Counted from the stretch's first letter, positions 12,274-24,796 are shown. The stretch: DNA of 64,000 nucleotides from Schistosoma mansoni (GCF_000237925.1 NW_017386033.1:992001-1056000), one strand, 5' to 3'. Notes: generated by a model from the sequence alone, not told the origin. Translations and numbers: made by a program.

Positions 12274-15200
12274 TTAACCCGTTATTCCATTGCGATAATT
12301 TTTGTGTAGCTGTGGCTGAATTTGCATAACACAATTCAATAACATATTTATGGCGTCTTCTTTATGAAGATTCACAGAGGCAGTTTGAGTATTGATTATT
12401 TCTTGGGTTAGCTTTTGAATCTGCGACTCAATTTCTGATCGACGACCAAGTACCTAGTAAAAATCTTAAAATATAGTTTAAACCCGTAGGACAATTTACT
12501 ATTAAAATACATATCATCTGTCTAAGTAACTCCACCTGTAGCTCTACTAAGGCTACTACCAATGCTAAGCCCACAACAAAGGAGGAGGGTTGGGTAAGGG
12601 GTCGACAACCCCATCCCGTAGGAAAAAACCATGCTTAAAAAACGCTAACTAGAATAAACAATTTAGACCATTTAAACTCTTCCCCGGGAATTGAAGGAAC
12701 AATTATGACGTCTCAGAATGAAAACCGAGATTCTTCGGAAGTCACGAGGCCGATGCCCCTTCTAACAACCACGGCAACACTTTTTATAGGTACATAGGAC
12801 GTCCGGACAATGTGGAAGACCGGGAGGACCAGTTAAAAAGCAACGGCGGTTCTCGGAATCAGCGAAACCCGTCGGACCCACGCTGGATAGCAAAGATTAG
12901 ATACTAGAGAGATGCTGTTGTACTCCGGTCACGAAGAGGAAAATGTTACACATACTCAGGGATTTGCTCTGATGCTGTCCACATGGATCTAGAATCACCA
13001 AAGCACCCTTCAAAACAAAGGAGGGGATCACAATGTTATCCAGTGTTATGCACCCACTAATGATAGCAATGAAGACGATAAAAATCAGTTTTACGAGAGG
13101 CTGAAGTCGATCGTAGCGAAGTATTCAGGGAACGACCTGACCATCCTGAGGAGAGACCTAAACGGCACGGTCAGAATGGACAACACTGAGTATCAAGATA
13201 TCATGGGACGACATGGACTGACTGGGAGGAAGGTGACAGATTTGCAAATTTATGTGCGCTCAACTAGACTATTTACTCTCCCCTTTTCTCTTTCTCCTGG
13301 AGGTTGGCTGGATTATGAAGACCTCGACATCTGCGAGGAAGTACGGAATACAATGGACAGCATGAATGCAGATAGACTATTTGGACTTCACAAATGACTT
13401 AGCTCTCCCGTCACATACAAACCAACGAATACTGGTGAAGACAGTCAGTGTAGTAGCAGCCCATGCATTGGTAGGCCTCAGCACACACAAGGGAAAAACC
13501 AAGATCTTCAAATACAACACAGAGAACACTAACACAATCACACTTGATGAAGAAACTCTGGAAGGGGTGGAAACATTCACGTATCTGGGTAACATCATTG
13601 ATGAACAAGGAAGGTTCTGATGCAGATGTAAAGGCGAGAATTGGCAAAGCAAGGGGCGCATTCCATCAGTTGAAGAACAAATGGAACTCAAAATAACTGT
13701 CAAGCAATATCTAAATCACAGTCTTCAATACGAACGTCAAGACGCTGGACGTGGATGAAACATATTGCGGAAATCACCAAACTGCATCACGAAGTAAGCA
13801 CTAACATGAAATTCTGACGAGAAGCGGAAAAGAGGAAGACCAAAGAACACACTGTGTCGGTAATTGAAAACAGGTATCAAAAGGATGGGTAGCAACTGGG
13901 AAGGATTGTCCAGGACAGGATTCAATGGAGAGTCCTGGTGGGCAGCCTATACTCCTTCACGAAGGGTAACAGGCGTAAGTATCTATTTAAGTTAGCATTA
14001 CGGAATGAACAGAAAATCACATACACAGACAACTCACTTTGCCCTCACAAATTTTAAAGTGATGCTCACGCTCAGCTCGTTCAGCTTCGATTTCTGCCTG
14101 AGCCTCGGCTTTAGCTTCCTTTAATCGTTTAGCTTTACCTGAGATAGTAAAAGAATACATTGATTATCGTGTGGTAGAAAACTCATTTTCACTGCTGTAG
14201 TATATGGAAATCCGACCTCAGTAAAGAGAAATTCATGAAATTATTCGAAATGCAACGCTTTAACAACAGAATACAGTTGAAACAATTACACTTGGATTTA
14301 TCCACCTTATGTCAACGAAAATGTATTGAACATGAGTTCCGAAAAAATGTTCCACATGCCAACAAACCAATAATGTGAAGATATAAAAAGTTGTGCATAA
14401 AACAATGTATAATCAGAATGGCAGGAGCAAACAAATAAGAAACAGTAGTTTCTTTCTTAGATCTTAAAATGTTCCAATACAAGACTATACTAGTCATATG
14501 ATTACCCGAAACACAACCCAGTGACAAAGGAAGTAACTGATGTTTGATCCAGGATATTAGAGATTTCAAACAGGAACATAGTATCAAACATCCGACTTTT
14601 CATAGTCAAATAAGCATTACAATGTAGCTCGCATCCGAAGAGTAATTTTGAAGAACAGTAAAGTATTAAGAAACTCGGTGGCTTTGCTGATAGAGCAATC
14701 GTTTTTTAACTGGCAAGTCAGGTTCGAACTTTGCTCCATGTGCATCTGAGTAGACGAGTAGTGTCACTACCCCTAAACTCAAGTGTGATTCGAAGCTGAG
14801 GACATCAAATTATATCTAGTTCATAATAGTCACTTCCCATCTTAATTTAGAAATCCAAAAACTATGTGGCTGAGATAGTGGGAAAATGTTGCGTTAACCA
14901 ATTCCTTAAGTGACTATTACCGGAAATAAGAATTGTTGCTATCTGAAAACAATTATCACGAAACCATCGATATGTCTTGAATAGGCTCACCAAAAGATAG
15001 ATTCATTGGAGCAACGGTTAAAATTTACAATGGTACTCCTATATACTAGGTTAAGTATCTAAATCTTGCTCCATTTACTAAGTTTTGAGGGTTTAAGTGC
15101 TGGTTCTTACCAGATAAGTTAGAACTCAAAGACCAATGCCAGAACTTTTGCTACTATTATTGCCAACAGCCACCGTTAATAGTTGCCTTCTGCCACAATA

Positions 15201-15839
15201 CTGCTGAATGAAGCTACAACTAAAAACTGACATCAAAAATATGCGAATAAGCCACTACTACTTTGCATAATATATCTTCTGGATGAAACCTAGCAGTACT
15301 GTCTAACCATTAATGCTTTGATCCTTAAAGCTTGATTTTAGGATGGTATATAATGAATAAAACTCCGGCTTTCAAGTTACTATGTTGTGGATCCTTAAAA
15401 TTGGCGGTATAATTGACAACCTATCCCACTGGTCACACTGAAAAAACTCCATTAATGTTATTTCAAAGTTTTGAGTACGTAACCCAGTTGCTGCTGAGTT
15501 AGTGTATATATTAACATCTTTAGAGTTCATATATTCTAAAAAGGTCACCTGACTAGTGAAACCAATACGCATTTGATCTACAGAACCTTAAGTAGCGCAA
15601 CAAAAGCGGTGAGCAAGTAATCAACTGGGTAAAACCTCCAGAAAGGGTCCTTAGTGGTCGATGGGATATAGGCTTTCGTGCCTTGAAGCAATGGATCCCC
15701 GGCACTGACAGTACTTTCATGACAGAAACTTAAAGTGATATTATAAAATTAACTTACGCCTTTTCGCTTCATTTACTTTCTCACTAGCACTCTTTTCGGC
15801 TTGCAAAAGGAGTTGAATACCATCATTCCTTGAAGCCAT
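12274..15839 (-). CDS. ATP6V1G: V-type proton ATPase subunit G, complete
   Basis: Three exons on the minus strand: 15839-15758 (82 nt, starts ATG), 14138-14038 (101 nt) and 12453-12274 (180 nt, stop TAA). The 363 nt encode 120 residues, the usual length for this subunit (about 118). Splice sites are GT-AG with donors GGC|GTAAGT and AAA|GTGAGT and acceptors CTCAG|GTAAAG and CTAG|GTACTT; phases match. The start MASRNDGIQLLLQAEKSASE matches animal subunit G (MASQSQGIQQLLQAEKRAAE). The middle is the charged coiled coil RKAKRLKEAKAEAQAEIEAE. The end, MLLNCVMQIQPQLHKNYR, matches the conserved V-ATPase G tail (I.PEIHENYR). Subunit G pairs with subunit E in the peripheral stalks joining V1 to V0 of the cytosol-facing proton pump. 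Introns are 1,619 and 1,584 bp; the second holds a family-C LINE on the opposite strand. Confidence 0.95.
12530..13978 (+). mobile_element. RTE-like LINE family C, deleted copy in ATP6V1G intron 2
   Basis: Begins with the family-C 5' leader (GGAGGAGGGTTGGGTAAGGG, about 12590), runs through a damaged endonuclease, then jumps near 13300 to the end of the RT core (LDFTNDLAL) and the C-terminal region (HIHKG-like HTHKGKTKIFKYNTENTN, LGNIIDEQG). It ends at GGTAACAGGCGTAAGT, the family 3' end. Most of the RT palm is deleted and the frame is broken many times. It lies antisense to the host gene and about 60 bp before its exon 2. Confidence 0.75.
14675..14736 (+). repeat. tRNA-like SINE head
   Basis: An A-box-like GTGGCTTTGCTGATAG and a B-box-like GGTTCGAAC lie at tRNA-like spacing in intron 1 of ATP6V1G. 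No closed cloverleaf could be drawn. Probably an old SINE. Confidence 0.3.
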
Positions 15840-15951
15840 TGATGATAATAAACCTTGAGATTTATCTTCTACTTATGAAGAAACACATTTAAACAATTAC
15901 TCCAGGGACTGAGTCTGAAGGTAAGAAGACATGAACTAGTTCTTGCGTTAT

Positions 15952-15991
15952 ATATATATATATATATATATATAGGGAGAGAGAGAGAGAG
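15952..15991. repeat. compound microsatellite (TA)n-(GA)n
   Basis: A run of TA units is followed directly by GGGAGAGAGAGAGAGAGAC. It lies about 110 bp upstream of the ATP6V1G start codon on the gene's strand, so it may sit in the 5' UTR or promoter. Confidence 0.9.
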
Positions 15992-16599
15992 ACTCAACTT
16001 TTCAGAAACATGACTTACGAAGAACGTCTAGCAGAGTATTGAAGTATGGATTTCCAGTTGTCGGTAGCCCAAACAACCAATATTTAGGCCTATTAATTCT
16101 GAAAAAATCTCTTTTTACACTTTAGAATTCACAAGATTATTTTGATTCCCAGTAGTCGAACAGGCGTTAGGAAAAGAAGTAATCCAGGGAATGTTTTTCA
16201 TGTTCAACTCCGTTTTCAATAAAGCTTTTTCTAAACATGTGCTTACTTTTTCATTTGAGAAAGCCTGTGTGATTTTAAACGCATTTGCAATTACGTACAT
16301 CTACCTTATTAAGAAAGCATCACATGTTCTTCCTTTTGTAGCTCTTTTCAAATGACACTGGCACCTGACAATTGCAATCAAAATATAACGATTGATGTAC
16401 TGGCATCTGCCAACTACTCATGACGTTGTACAACAATACGCCTTTTGTTTTCAATAAATGTTCTGAATATATACCATATTTTACGTACATTTCACTATTC
16501 GTGTGGTGTGTTGTGGGAATGACGAAGAACACAGATGTTTGGGGTAATGACCTAGGTGTTTTAAGAGTGGATGCAAAATTACATGAATCGGTGTGTATA

Positions 16600-16742
16600 T
16601 AGGTGAAAAGTAGATAATTCGGCGTATATTTAGGCCAAAAATAGACAGTTGTGCGGCATTTGAAACGCAGTGCTATATAATGGGTAAAATCAGCATTATT
16701 TACCCCAGATAGGCGAAAAAGCAGACATTTCGGCGCATTTCC
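16600..16742 (+). repeat. degenerate ~31-bp tandem repeat
   Basis: Units at 16600-16630, 16631-16661 and 16710-16740 share the pattern TAGGYSAAAAA, then AGACA-like, then TCGGCGCATTT-like. A more diverged unit fills the gap. The repeat is more GC-rich than its flanks. No coding frame runs through it. Confidence 0.5.
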
Positions 16743-16974
16743 CCATCATTTTCCCTTTACTTCCAAAGCATTTTCCTCTTTATTTCCTCTTTATTGGTAG
16801 TTTGGGAGTATAGTAATATTGAAAAAGTTCCCGTTACAGAGAATTCTAGCCGTTCATAAATCCACAAAAAAGACAGTTCTGTGATTCCTAGGCATCGAAG
16901 TTGCGGTCATTACTTTTATTTGCACACACTGTAGTTGGAAGTACTCGATCATGCATCTACACCAGATCAACATG

Positions 16975-17265
16975 CAACAGTAAATAAATCTACAAGTCTT
17001 TAACATTTGATGTTAACCGCATTAGTTTTAATGGATTCACCTAGCTGAAGGCGCTCGGTAATGCATCCGCACCAGATCACGAGTAGGAACGCCGTGCATC
17101 ACTTCTCCTACAACAGCTAGCCAGTTTAGATCTGTCACTTCTCGATACATCGATAGCTTATGAAATATATCTTCGAGACTTTTCGCTTCTGACTTCTGAT
17201 TTCACTGAGTTGGGACGTTTCGATTATAGGTGTTACTAGTTGAGGTGCTGTCAAACTCCGAATAC
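16975..17265 (+). repeat. dispersed repeat family F, copy 1
   Basis: Almost identical to 32327-32625; I count about half a dozen differences over roughly 250 bp. A second, much more diverged unit of its 3' half follows at 17335-17470. The segment before it, at about 16930-16970, resembles its CTCGGTAATGCATCC part, so the family may have an internal tandem structure. Not recognised by name. Confidence 0.7.
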
Positions 17266-17469
17266 TTGTGACAAATTTAACCATAGGGTATCCCATGCTA
17301 ACTTCCCTCTCACTAACTAGTCTGTTTATATCACACACTCCTGAACATATTCGCTACCTTTTAAATCTATCCTCGAACTCCAACATTCCTAACTTCTGAT
17401 TTAACTGGGTTTGCGACCGTCTGTTATAAAGGTATTACGGACAGCAGAATCATCAAACCCTGAATATCC

Positions 17470-18050
17470 GTGACGTCTTTGTGATGGTTATGATGATCAC
17501 CTTACAACGAAACATTACTCCCATTAATTTTATTGAACTTACTTGAATGCAGCTCAAAGATCCAGCATCCGACTCTGTCTTTTCTGTTGTTGTATTTATT
17601 CTACCTCTACCTTTAGTCCTCAGCAAATCCTTTCTCTTCAAAATTTTACCTTACAAAATATACAGTGTAACAAGCACGCACAGCATATCCTTAGTCACTT
17701 TCAAGTACCTGTTGGGTGGCTTTTCGACATTTCTCGGCTTAATAGGCATAGGACTCATGGCAATTACCATGCCCCAGGTTTCCGAAGTTTATAGGGACCC
17801 GACCACGAAATTTTCTATGTTTAATAACCTTGGTACCAACAGTAAGAAACCTATGTCATTTGATTCTGAAACCAAAATGCCTCTGTTGAACAATTTTCCA
17901 TTCTTAATCATTCATGAAGTGTATATACATCCAAACACCCAACCACTTGTATGTTTATTTAGATAGAGTGAAATAGAACACAACCCCTAGTATATTACAC
18001 CTGGGACAAACATTCACCCTAGGCAACCTACCTAACTGCATTCATGAAGA
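17470..18050. other. spacer with an unsupported 139-codon frame
   Basis: An open frame at 17547-17966 (plus) is leucine- and phenylalanine-rich and resembles no family I know. It overlaps a second frame of similar quality, has no splice support, and ends next to a family-E repeat. Treated as non-coding. Confidence 0.4.
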
Positions 18051-18054
18051 ACTA

Positions 18055-18240
18055 CTGCGATGTTTGTATGAACTAATGATTCCTTTGTACATGATGACTG
18101 CCTGATTTCGAATTCCACATACATTGTAATCATTTGTGCTCGCCTAGTTCTTCTTGGTCTAAATTTTGGGATTCCCAGTTCGCACAATAATTCGAATACT
18201 TATAATCGTCACGACCACACTTGGATTACTCTGATATGGG
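18055..18240 (+). repeat. dispersed repeat family E, copy 2
   Basis: Shares GATGTTTGTATGAA, CCTTTGTACATGATGA, CCTGATTTCGAATTC, TTTGTGCTCGCCTAGTTC and GATTCCCAGTTCG with the 3.7-kb copy in the same order and orientation. Confidence 0.5.
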
Positions 18241-18739
18241 ACAGATGGTCATAATTGGAGAAAAGCGCTACACTAATGTAGCCGAAGTGAGTAGGGTGTC
18301 TAGAATAAAAAATTTCTTTTGGATCCCTAACGTGTCAATAAGGTTAGGACAAAATTAAAAATATGAGGGCAACGAAATAGATTATTGTCATATCGCTTTG
18401 CAGTTCCATGTGATATTTGATTGACTCAAACCTGAGAAGTTAATCTACAAAGGTTTTACGATAGTGACAAATGTAATGGTCTTATCACACCTCCAAGTAA
18501 TTTGTGTTTTATATTTTCTTCAGTGATATTCGCCACATTTGTTTTGTAGTTACTCGCTATTCCGATCTATGGCACAGGATCGAGATTCTGATGTCTCACG
18601 GTCTCCGAGTTGGATGAACTAGTTGTGAAACTTTCCCTTCTCTTCAGGAAAACATCATAAGTAGAAACTTCAAGCGGAGGTGTGTCATTGGAATTTCTAC
18701 ACAAACGGCGAACAGATTGTTTTGACTGCCTGAAATTTG

Positions 18740-19030
18740 GTTAACTTTTCAATCCATTCCTGTATTGTTTGCTTGAATATTCCCATTGATGTTCAGAACA
18801 GCAATTGAGAAGTCTCTTACTGACAAACGTGCATCCTGTGATGATGGCTTTGATATTTCATAAGCTAGTAGCCATCTTAACTCAGCAGCTAAGTAGATAA
18901 CGCGGTGGCCTTTGAGACGAACGATATTGGATATAGGTCCCACAGTGAACATCAACTCTGGGGTGCAGGCAGATCTGGCTGACGAGTTCTAAACAGGATG
19001 AAACGCCCTCTCTGGATTCCACTGCTAGCC
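18740..19030. repeat. SMalpha-like sequences in divergent arrangement
   Basis: 18755-18870 matches the 3' half of SMalpha on the minus strand (compare 55715-55790: CCCATTGATGTT, CAATTGA, GTCTCTTA words). 18870-19030 reads as the 5' half on the plus strand: a tRNA-like GCTAAGTAGATAACGCGGTGG, then the hammerhead region, then GGATTCCACTGCTAGCC. Two broken copies, or one inverted by rearrangement. Confidence 0.55.
18958..19021 (+). ncRNA. hammerhead ribozyme relic (SMalpha)
   Basis: Stem I can pair ATCTGG with CTGGAT (two wobbles). The core CTGACGAG and GAAAC are present, and stem II TTCT-AAAC-AGGA closes. The cleavage triplet, GTC in the canonical schistosome ribozyme, reads TCT, which breaks the NUH rule. 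A folded but probably non-cleaving relic. Confidence 0.55.
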
Positions 19031-22000
19031 GACATCCATCTTTGCTGATATTGGTTGATTATTAACCATAGCTGTGAGTCCGTTGTTTGCATGCTTACCT
19101 CAAATGCTTTCCCCACTCATCTGAACTCCGATTATGCAGTTGCTAATCCTTTTCCCTACTGACCTTTAGATATGGTACACTTTGTAGTGTAGTGTATTCT
19201 GTGGAAATATGTAACATGGTGACTGAATAACCTTGAAATTAAACTGGCGATGATATATACGCTTTAGACTAAAACGCTGCTAAGCTTTTAACCTTTGTTT
19301 TTATCTGCTACCAAGTTGCTAGTAAATGTTGAAAATATGGGAATACACCTTTACGTAGACGAAGGAACCAAAAATAATAAAATTCAATTTGAGAGTAAAA
19401 ATAATGGCTAGTTTACACGCAAAGTGTATAGCGAGGAATTTTCACAAACAAGCACACATATACATACAAACTCATACCAAAGGCTGTCATATCAGTCCCT
19501 GAAAACCCTTAGTGTAAGACAGGAGTTCTCTTAGTACCTTCTGTAGCAGTTTGTCTTAACTTAGTTATCGATGACTAAGAAGTGAGTAAGATTTGCAGTA
19601 TGACATCAACTCATCTTACTTAAGTCAACGTACCGGCAACTAGCGAGACCACCTAAGAGGACAAATTGTACCAAACAATAAAGGGCTAAGAGCTTACCAA
19701 TACGCTACAGAAACTTATGGTAACGATAAGAAAGCCAACCAATGTGACATTGGTTGCTAATCAATATCCAGATAGTGTACGACAAAAAAAGAAATCCGGT
19801 GCTCAACATGTTTCATGGTCGCACAAATATTCATTTTACGGCTGTATTCTAAGGTGAAGTCCCTACTTTCTTAATCAGATCTCTGTGCTCTATCACAAAC
19901 CCGCAGATCATAGTTTTTAAATGGTAGGAATCGTTTATTTCCCTGCCACAACGTGTGAGCTTATGCCTATGCCTAAAAAGTTCTTTAAGTAGCCCTAACA
20001 CTATGGCAATCAGTGCAACCCATTTATTTGCCAGTCACTCTGCAAAGTAGAATATCAAGCTCTGGAGTCCATTACAAACGATACGCAAGCTCAGTTAAAG
20101 TTGTATAGTTTTATTCGTTGCAGTTCAGCCGTTAACTTAACACAATCCTCATGCCTAAATGAATCCTTCAGTCATTTGTACTTTCTTTTCTACAGACATT
20201 ATTAGGGCGCGCATGACATGGCTGAATTTTCCGAATTATCTTGATACAGACACTATCAAACCCGTAAACATGATCAGGTGCTTCATGAATATTCTGTGGT
20301 CTTCATCCATTTATATGAGGTTTAGCGAAATCCGAAATGGAACCGCATGTATCGAAATGCAAGTTCCGTTCCGTGCCTCTATAATCCTCACTAATTTAAC
20401 TACTATCGATTTATATTCAGACAGCACCACAGTGTTCTATTCAAACATCCTAATGTCTTAATTAAATGAAGTTGGTAATCACTGGCAATATAACCGGTAC
20501 TGTACAGATGACTCTCTACACATCAAAATGAATCATATTTGATCCTAAGATTGACTTCTAGACAGTGTGAATCATCAATATTCACCGTTGTGGAAGCTAT
20601 CATGTTACCATGATGGACTCTAAATTGTTTGACAAGCATCAAATTAATACCTCGTTTGCTAACATCAATAACCCCTAAACGAGCGATGACGCCACACATA
20701 TTGATTCATGTAATTAAATATGACTTCATTAGATCACTCCTCATCTGGACAGGACAGAACTCGATTGTCTTCACCACCAGGTCACAAATCTAAATTTTAC
20801 CATCATTTTTAGGACACCTACACCCGCACATAATAAAGACTAGTACGTTTGAATTCACAGACTCCGAGGCCGTTGAATGTATGACTCAAAATTTAATGAT
20901 ATCAAGACCAAGTAAATTATGCAGTCGAATTAACGTCTACTAACTATAATTGCAAGTTTGCCGAAATGTTCTTCTCTACAATTATTGAAACAAATTCATC
21001 ACAGACCTTCGCTATTACGGTTTTCTTGGGTCCAAGTTCGGAGAAATAACTGAGGAGCAAAGATGAAGCCAAAGGCTCAGGGTAGAACTTATGAACAGTA
21101 AAGTCAAGGCTTGCGTAAAGTAAGTATACCAGAAGCCAGTCAAAAGGGGTGATATTTACAATGAAAGTTTACGGTAAGTTTATTGTAATAAGGTTCTCCA
21201 CAACAAAGTGATAAACTCTGTAATCGAACGTTCTTTGCAGACATCATTTAATGATTTGCCGGCTCCAATAAGTGGAACAATGGTTCCAGAATGAACCTTG
21301 TTATGATACAACGATTCGCTAAGACCCTATTTCTTCGCTTAATTTGTCATGTAAATGGCTTACAGAACAATCACATTATCACAGCATAAAAAGTCAGCAA
21401 CATTTCCACGCTCAGATATTGTCAGACCTTCAGCAAAACTACAAACGTTGTAATTTTTTTATTCAATAAGTATATGACATTTAAAAAGTACTCTGAAATA
21501 TCTATGATAAAACAGGACAGCAACATAGGTAAAACATTTTGCTTACGGATGGTTACAGGCTAAATCAGTGACGCGCTCTAAAAAGTTCAATAAATCTTGC
21601 AAATGGTATTACGTGGTTGTGGAGTAGCAAAACTCCCGTATTAGAATGCCAAGGAATTCACAATGAGAGACCACTTACAGAGTTTGCCAGGCATTTGCCG
21701 GTAGAAGTCAGGTAGATCATCTATAAACTCTTAATAGTATTGATAGCTTGGAATGTTTCCATGTCTGAAAATTGGGAAATGTTCAGACAACTGACAGTCT
21801 CAAAAAACATAAAAATATCAAGATGCAAACCTATCGGTCAGATGTGTTAAAGTTAATGTACAATGCAAAAGATAGAGTGAACAATAGCCGTAACGGAAAG
21901 AATACATTGAAAATCCGCTTCTAAAGTTTTACTGGGCAGCATTTTTTCTCTCCCTGCTTTGTACTTCAAATTGCTCGGGCCTCTTGTAACCACTTTTTAC

Positions 22001-22120
22001 GTTACTCTTCGGACTTCTATGATTCGGCCTTGGTTTTAAATGTAGTTTCATTGCTTATTTCTATGCTTCTTTTTAGCAGGCCATCGAAAACAAAGTCGTA
22101 TTTGACCAAACTGAGGGTCA
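19031..22120. other. non-coding stretch
   Basis: Only short frames in AT-rich sequence. The 100-codon frame at 20159-20461 (plus) resembles no family and lacks splice support. No transposon coding sequence seen. Confidence 0.45.
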
Positions 22121-22123
22121 CCA

Positions 22124-22185
22124 CGTGGCTCAGTTGATAATTGTTAGCGTCTGACTGTCTTCTGTGAAAGGTCGCTCGAATACTT
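22124..22185 (+). repeat. tRNA-like SINE head
   Basis: CACGTGGCTCAGTTGATAA resembles an A box and GGTCGCTCGAATAC a decayed B box at tRNA-like spacing. No cloverleaf closes. Confidence 0.3.
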
Positions 22186-22960
22186 GTAGATAGGTATTTA
22201 ACTTTGTATCTTTGGAAATACTCCTATAAATCCCCAGGAACCGAACACTTATTTATCGATTATTTCTTTTGTTACTAAGCACATTATTTTGTGCGAGAGA
22301 TACTTTTGTTTGTATAGCACAGGTTATGCCGTTTGAGATATCTCGTACTTTCAATGCAATTTGTTTTCTTTCCTAACCTTGAACCGATTAAATTTAGTCC
22401 AGGGTTTGTCTTGACAAAATTTGATATGAGTTACTGAAAAATGCCTCGTGTGTTTTTCAGAAGAAGATAGTTTAATCTAAGCGGATGAACTATGGTCCTT
22501 TAGCAATGCATCCAGAACAAATACTGAAATTTTAATCGTCACAAGTCCATTGAAGCTTCGAAACATTATTTATGGGATCACAGTTTAGAACACGACTGAC
22601 ATGGTCTTTTTAAGATAGTTCACTGCAGTTAGGTTATATGGTAATGGTAATGAGGACAGCTGAGTGGACTCAAACTGGTACCGAATTTAAGTTTCTCGGC
22701 CTGGAACAGCATACTTTCTCAAAGTCGTATTCAGTACTATTAAGCTGTCAAACGTACCGTATTTCGACGACAGTTTACCGAAAGTAACGTCTGTTTGATA
22801 GAACATATGACAGATCTAAGTGAAATCAAGTGCAAAATGTTATAAATTATCAAAAACATGGTAGATCTGTAACAGCTCAGGTTGGTTGGTTAAGAGTTGA
22901 CCCCAAACAACCAAGCATATGCTAAAACAGTATTGTTCAAGTATTCATTCACTTCCTTAC

Positions 22961-23120
22961 CTTTTGTAAGCGTTATATTCCCTACTATCTTATATGGAAT
23001 GTTGAGAGCCTTTGTTTGTCTGAACAGATAATCCCACGCTCCACTGTGACTGCGCGAAGATCGAAATAAAGACCTATTCACTACTTCTCTGGTTTCTTCT
23101 ATCAATAGCACGAGGGTTAC
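22961..23120 (-). CDS. possible internal exon, unrecognised protein
   Basis: A 160-nt open segment on the minus strand is bounded by an acceptor (CCTATAG|GTAACC) and a strong donor (AAAAG|GTAAGG). It encodes about 53 residues including LVLLIEETREVVNRSLF and ALNIPYKIVGNITLTK. Other coding-like segments lie upstream on the same strand at 24610-24796 and about 25070-25200. I do not recognise the protein. It could be part of a real host gene or chance; no mRNA evidence is available. Confidence 0.3.
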
Positions 23121-24001
23121 CTATAGGCACGAAAGATCATCAATTGAAAGTTTGAAAATCGCTCAGGTTACTTTTGAATTTTAAATGATGGATCAGATTG
23201 AAAGTATTTTTTCGTATGATATGACATAAATCCAGAAGAAAGCGAACCACACACGAGCCATTACTGAGTGGATTTTTGTATTTGCATCCCACTTCAGAAC
23301 GACTCGCCGAAAGTCTAAAGAGAACGGCTTGTTCTGATTCACAAACTGGCATGCCCCATGCAACTCGTTATTGAGTAAGAATGAATTGTAGTTGTCATTA
23401 TCTAAACCAAATACACGTCATTGACCTCATGATCAACTTAAAATGAAAAAAAGGCTCTAAAAGCTTCATAATTCCAACTCACAGTAAGTTTCTGGCATAT
23501 TGTTTTCTACCGTTCGACACTGGATCTTGATGATTGAAGATTAGGTAAGTAATAGTCGCGAGAAACGGTATCACAGGACAGTCTTCAGTGTAAAACAAGG
23601 TAAAACGTATAACATGGAAACGAGGTGAGTAATCATAAATCGATAGCTATGCGATACTTTGTTTCTTCCGGTTCACGCCTATGTATATTTACGCTGATTA
23701 AGCGGTATGCTTTGTTAGTGGTTGACATTTTATCAAACATACTACACTGGAGAGTCCAAGCGCCAATAAAGCTTTTTAACGAACTATAACAGTCAATCAC
23801 AAGCATGGCTAATTTGTTACCTCCGTCGATTAGGCCAGTGATCTGAATTCTAATCTCTATTGATACTACAATAATGTAGCGCATGCAGACACAATAAAGG
23901 AATAACTAGTGAAGTAAAATTTCGTGTCGGGCAGGTGAGACAGTAATCAAGAAATTCAACGACTTCCAAGAGCTGACCACACCTTGGTAACTATAAACAA
24001 T

Positions 24002-24034
24002 ACGATATATATATTATTATTATTATTATTATAA
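24002..24034. repeat. microsatellite, AT and ATT units
   Basis: A short AT run passes into repeated TTA units. A similar AAT run sits at 24428-24450. Confidence 0.8.
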
Positions 24035-24609
24035 TGACCGAGAAGGAACCACAGCGGAAAATATATGCTCAGATGTAGAATACAATAGATGAAACCATGC
24101 ATATCAATAAATGTAATGGAACAGTCACAGGGGAAGCATTAATAGATTTTCTCACATTTTCTAGCATTAACATAAAAGTGGACTATACTACTTTCATGAT
24201 TTACCTCCTGACCTAACATTCCTCCGGAAAACAACAAATTTGTAGTAGTGTTGGTTACTAACAACAAGATCTTTGCAGCTGAACACACAATGACTGAGAA
24301 GAGAAGCATTAGCCGCCTAACACTTGTAGAGGGTCAGAAAAGGTTTGTCGGTGAATACTTGATCGTAACTTCATGGCTCGGCCAAGCAGACTTTGTCACC
24401 ATCTGCCATCCATTGGTCTTTATATCAAACATAATAATAATAATAATTTACTCTCAAATAACAGTTTGTTACATGAGGCATGCTGGTTTACAGGCAAGAT
24501 CAAATTGTTACAGAAGTTACAATTTTCAATGCTGAAAATTACTTGATATTTTATAAGATATGAATGTAAATGGATTTCGTAAGAAACATGTCAATATCAC
24601 ACTTGGCGC

Positions 24610-24796
24610 ACTTTATGGAGGTAGCGTTGCAACATACAACTGATGGTCGAGAATAGATACATGCGAAGTTGGGGGCTTTTAGAAGTTTCGCACTTATATC
24701 CCTCCAGAATATCGGAAGCTTTAATAACGGTGTAGGACGAAGTCACCCGTGCCATATCTGTTTTCGGTGAAGTATCTCCAGGGAGCTGAAAAAGGT
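24610..24796 (-). CDS. possible exon, unrecognised protein
   Basis: The minus strand has a pyrimidine-rich acceptor (ACCTTTTTCAG|CTCCCTGG at 24797). It is followed by an open frame of about 62 codons with MARVTSSYTVIKASDILEGY and LRMYLFSTISCMLQRYLHKV, ending in TGA; donors CATAAA|GTGCGC or CCAA|GTGTGA precede or overlap that stop. The composition looks protein-like, but no family is recognised. It may belong with the segments at 22961-23120 and 25070-25200. Confidence 0.3.

Noticed and set aside
17547-17966. 139-codon plus-strand ORF as a membrane protein gene
   Set aside because: Hydrophobic composition in AT- and T-rich DNA, no family resemblance, no splice or start context, and an overlapping frame of equal quality.
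20159-20461. 100-codon plus-strand ORF as a gene
   Set aside because: No recognisable motif, AT-driven composition and no splice signals.
21945-22060. Basic stretch as the terminal exon joined to 22961-23120
   Set aside because: The phases would fit, but the required acceptor lacks a pyrimidine tract and is purine-rich. Kept only as a remark in a finding.
23140-23884. Two minus-strand ORFs (23140-23352 and 23633-23884) as exons
   Set aside because: Acceptors are possible, but no donor in a consistent frame was found and no family is recognised.
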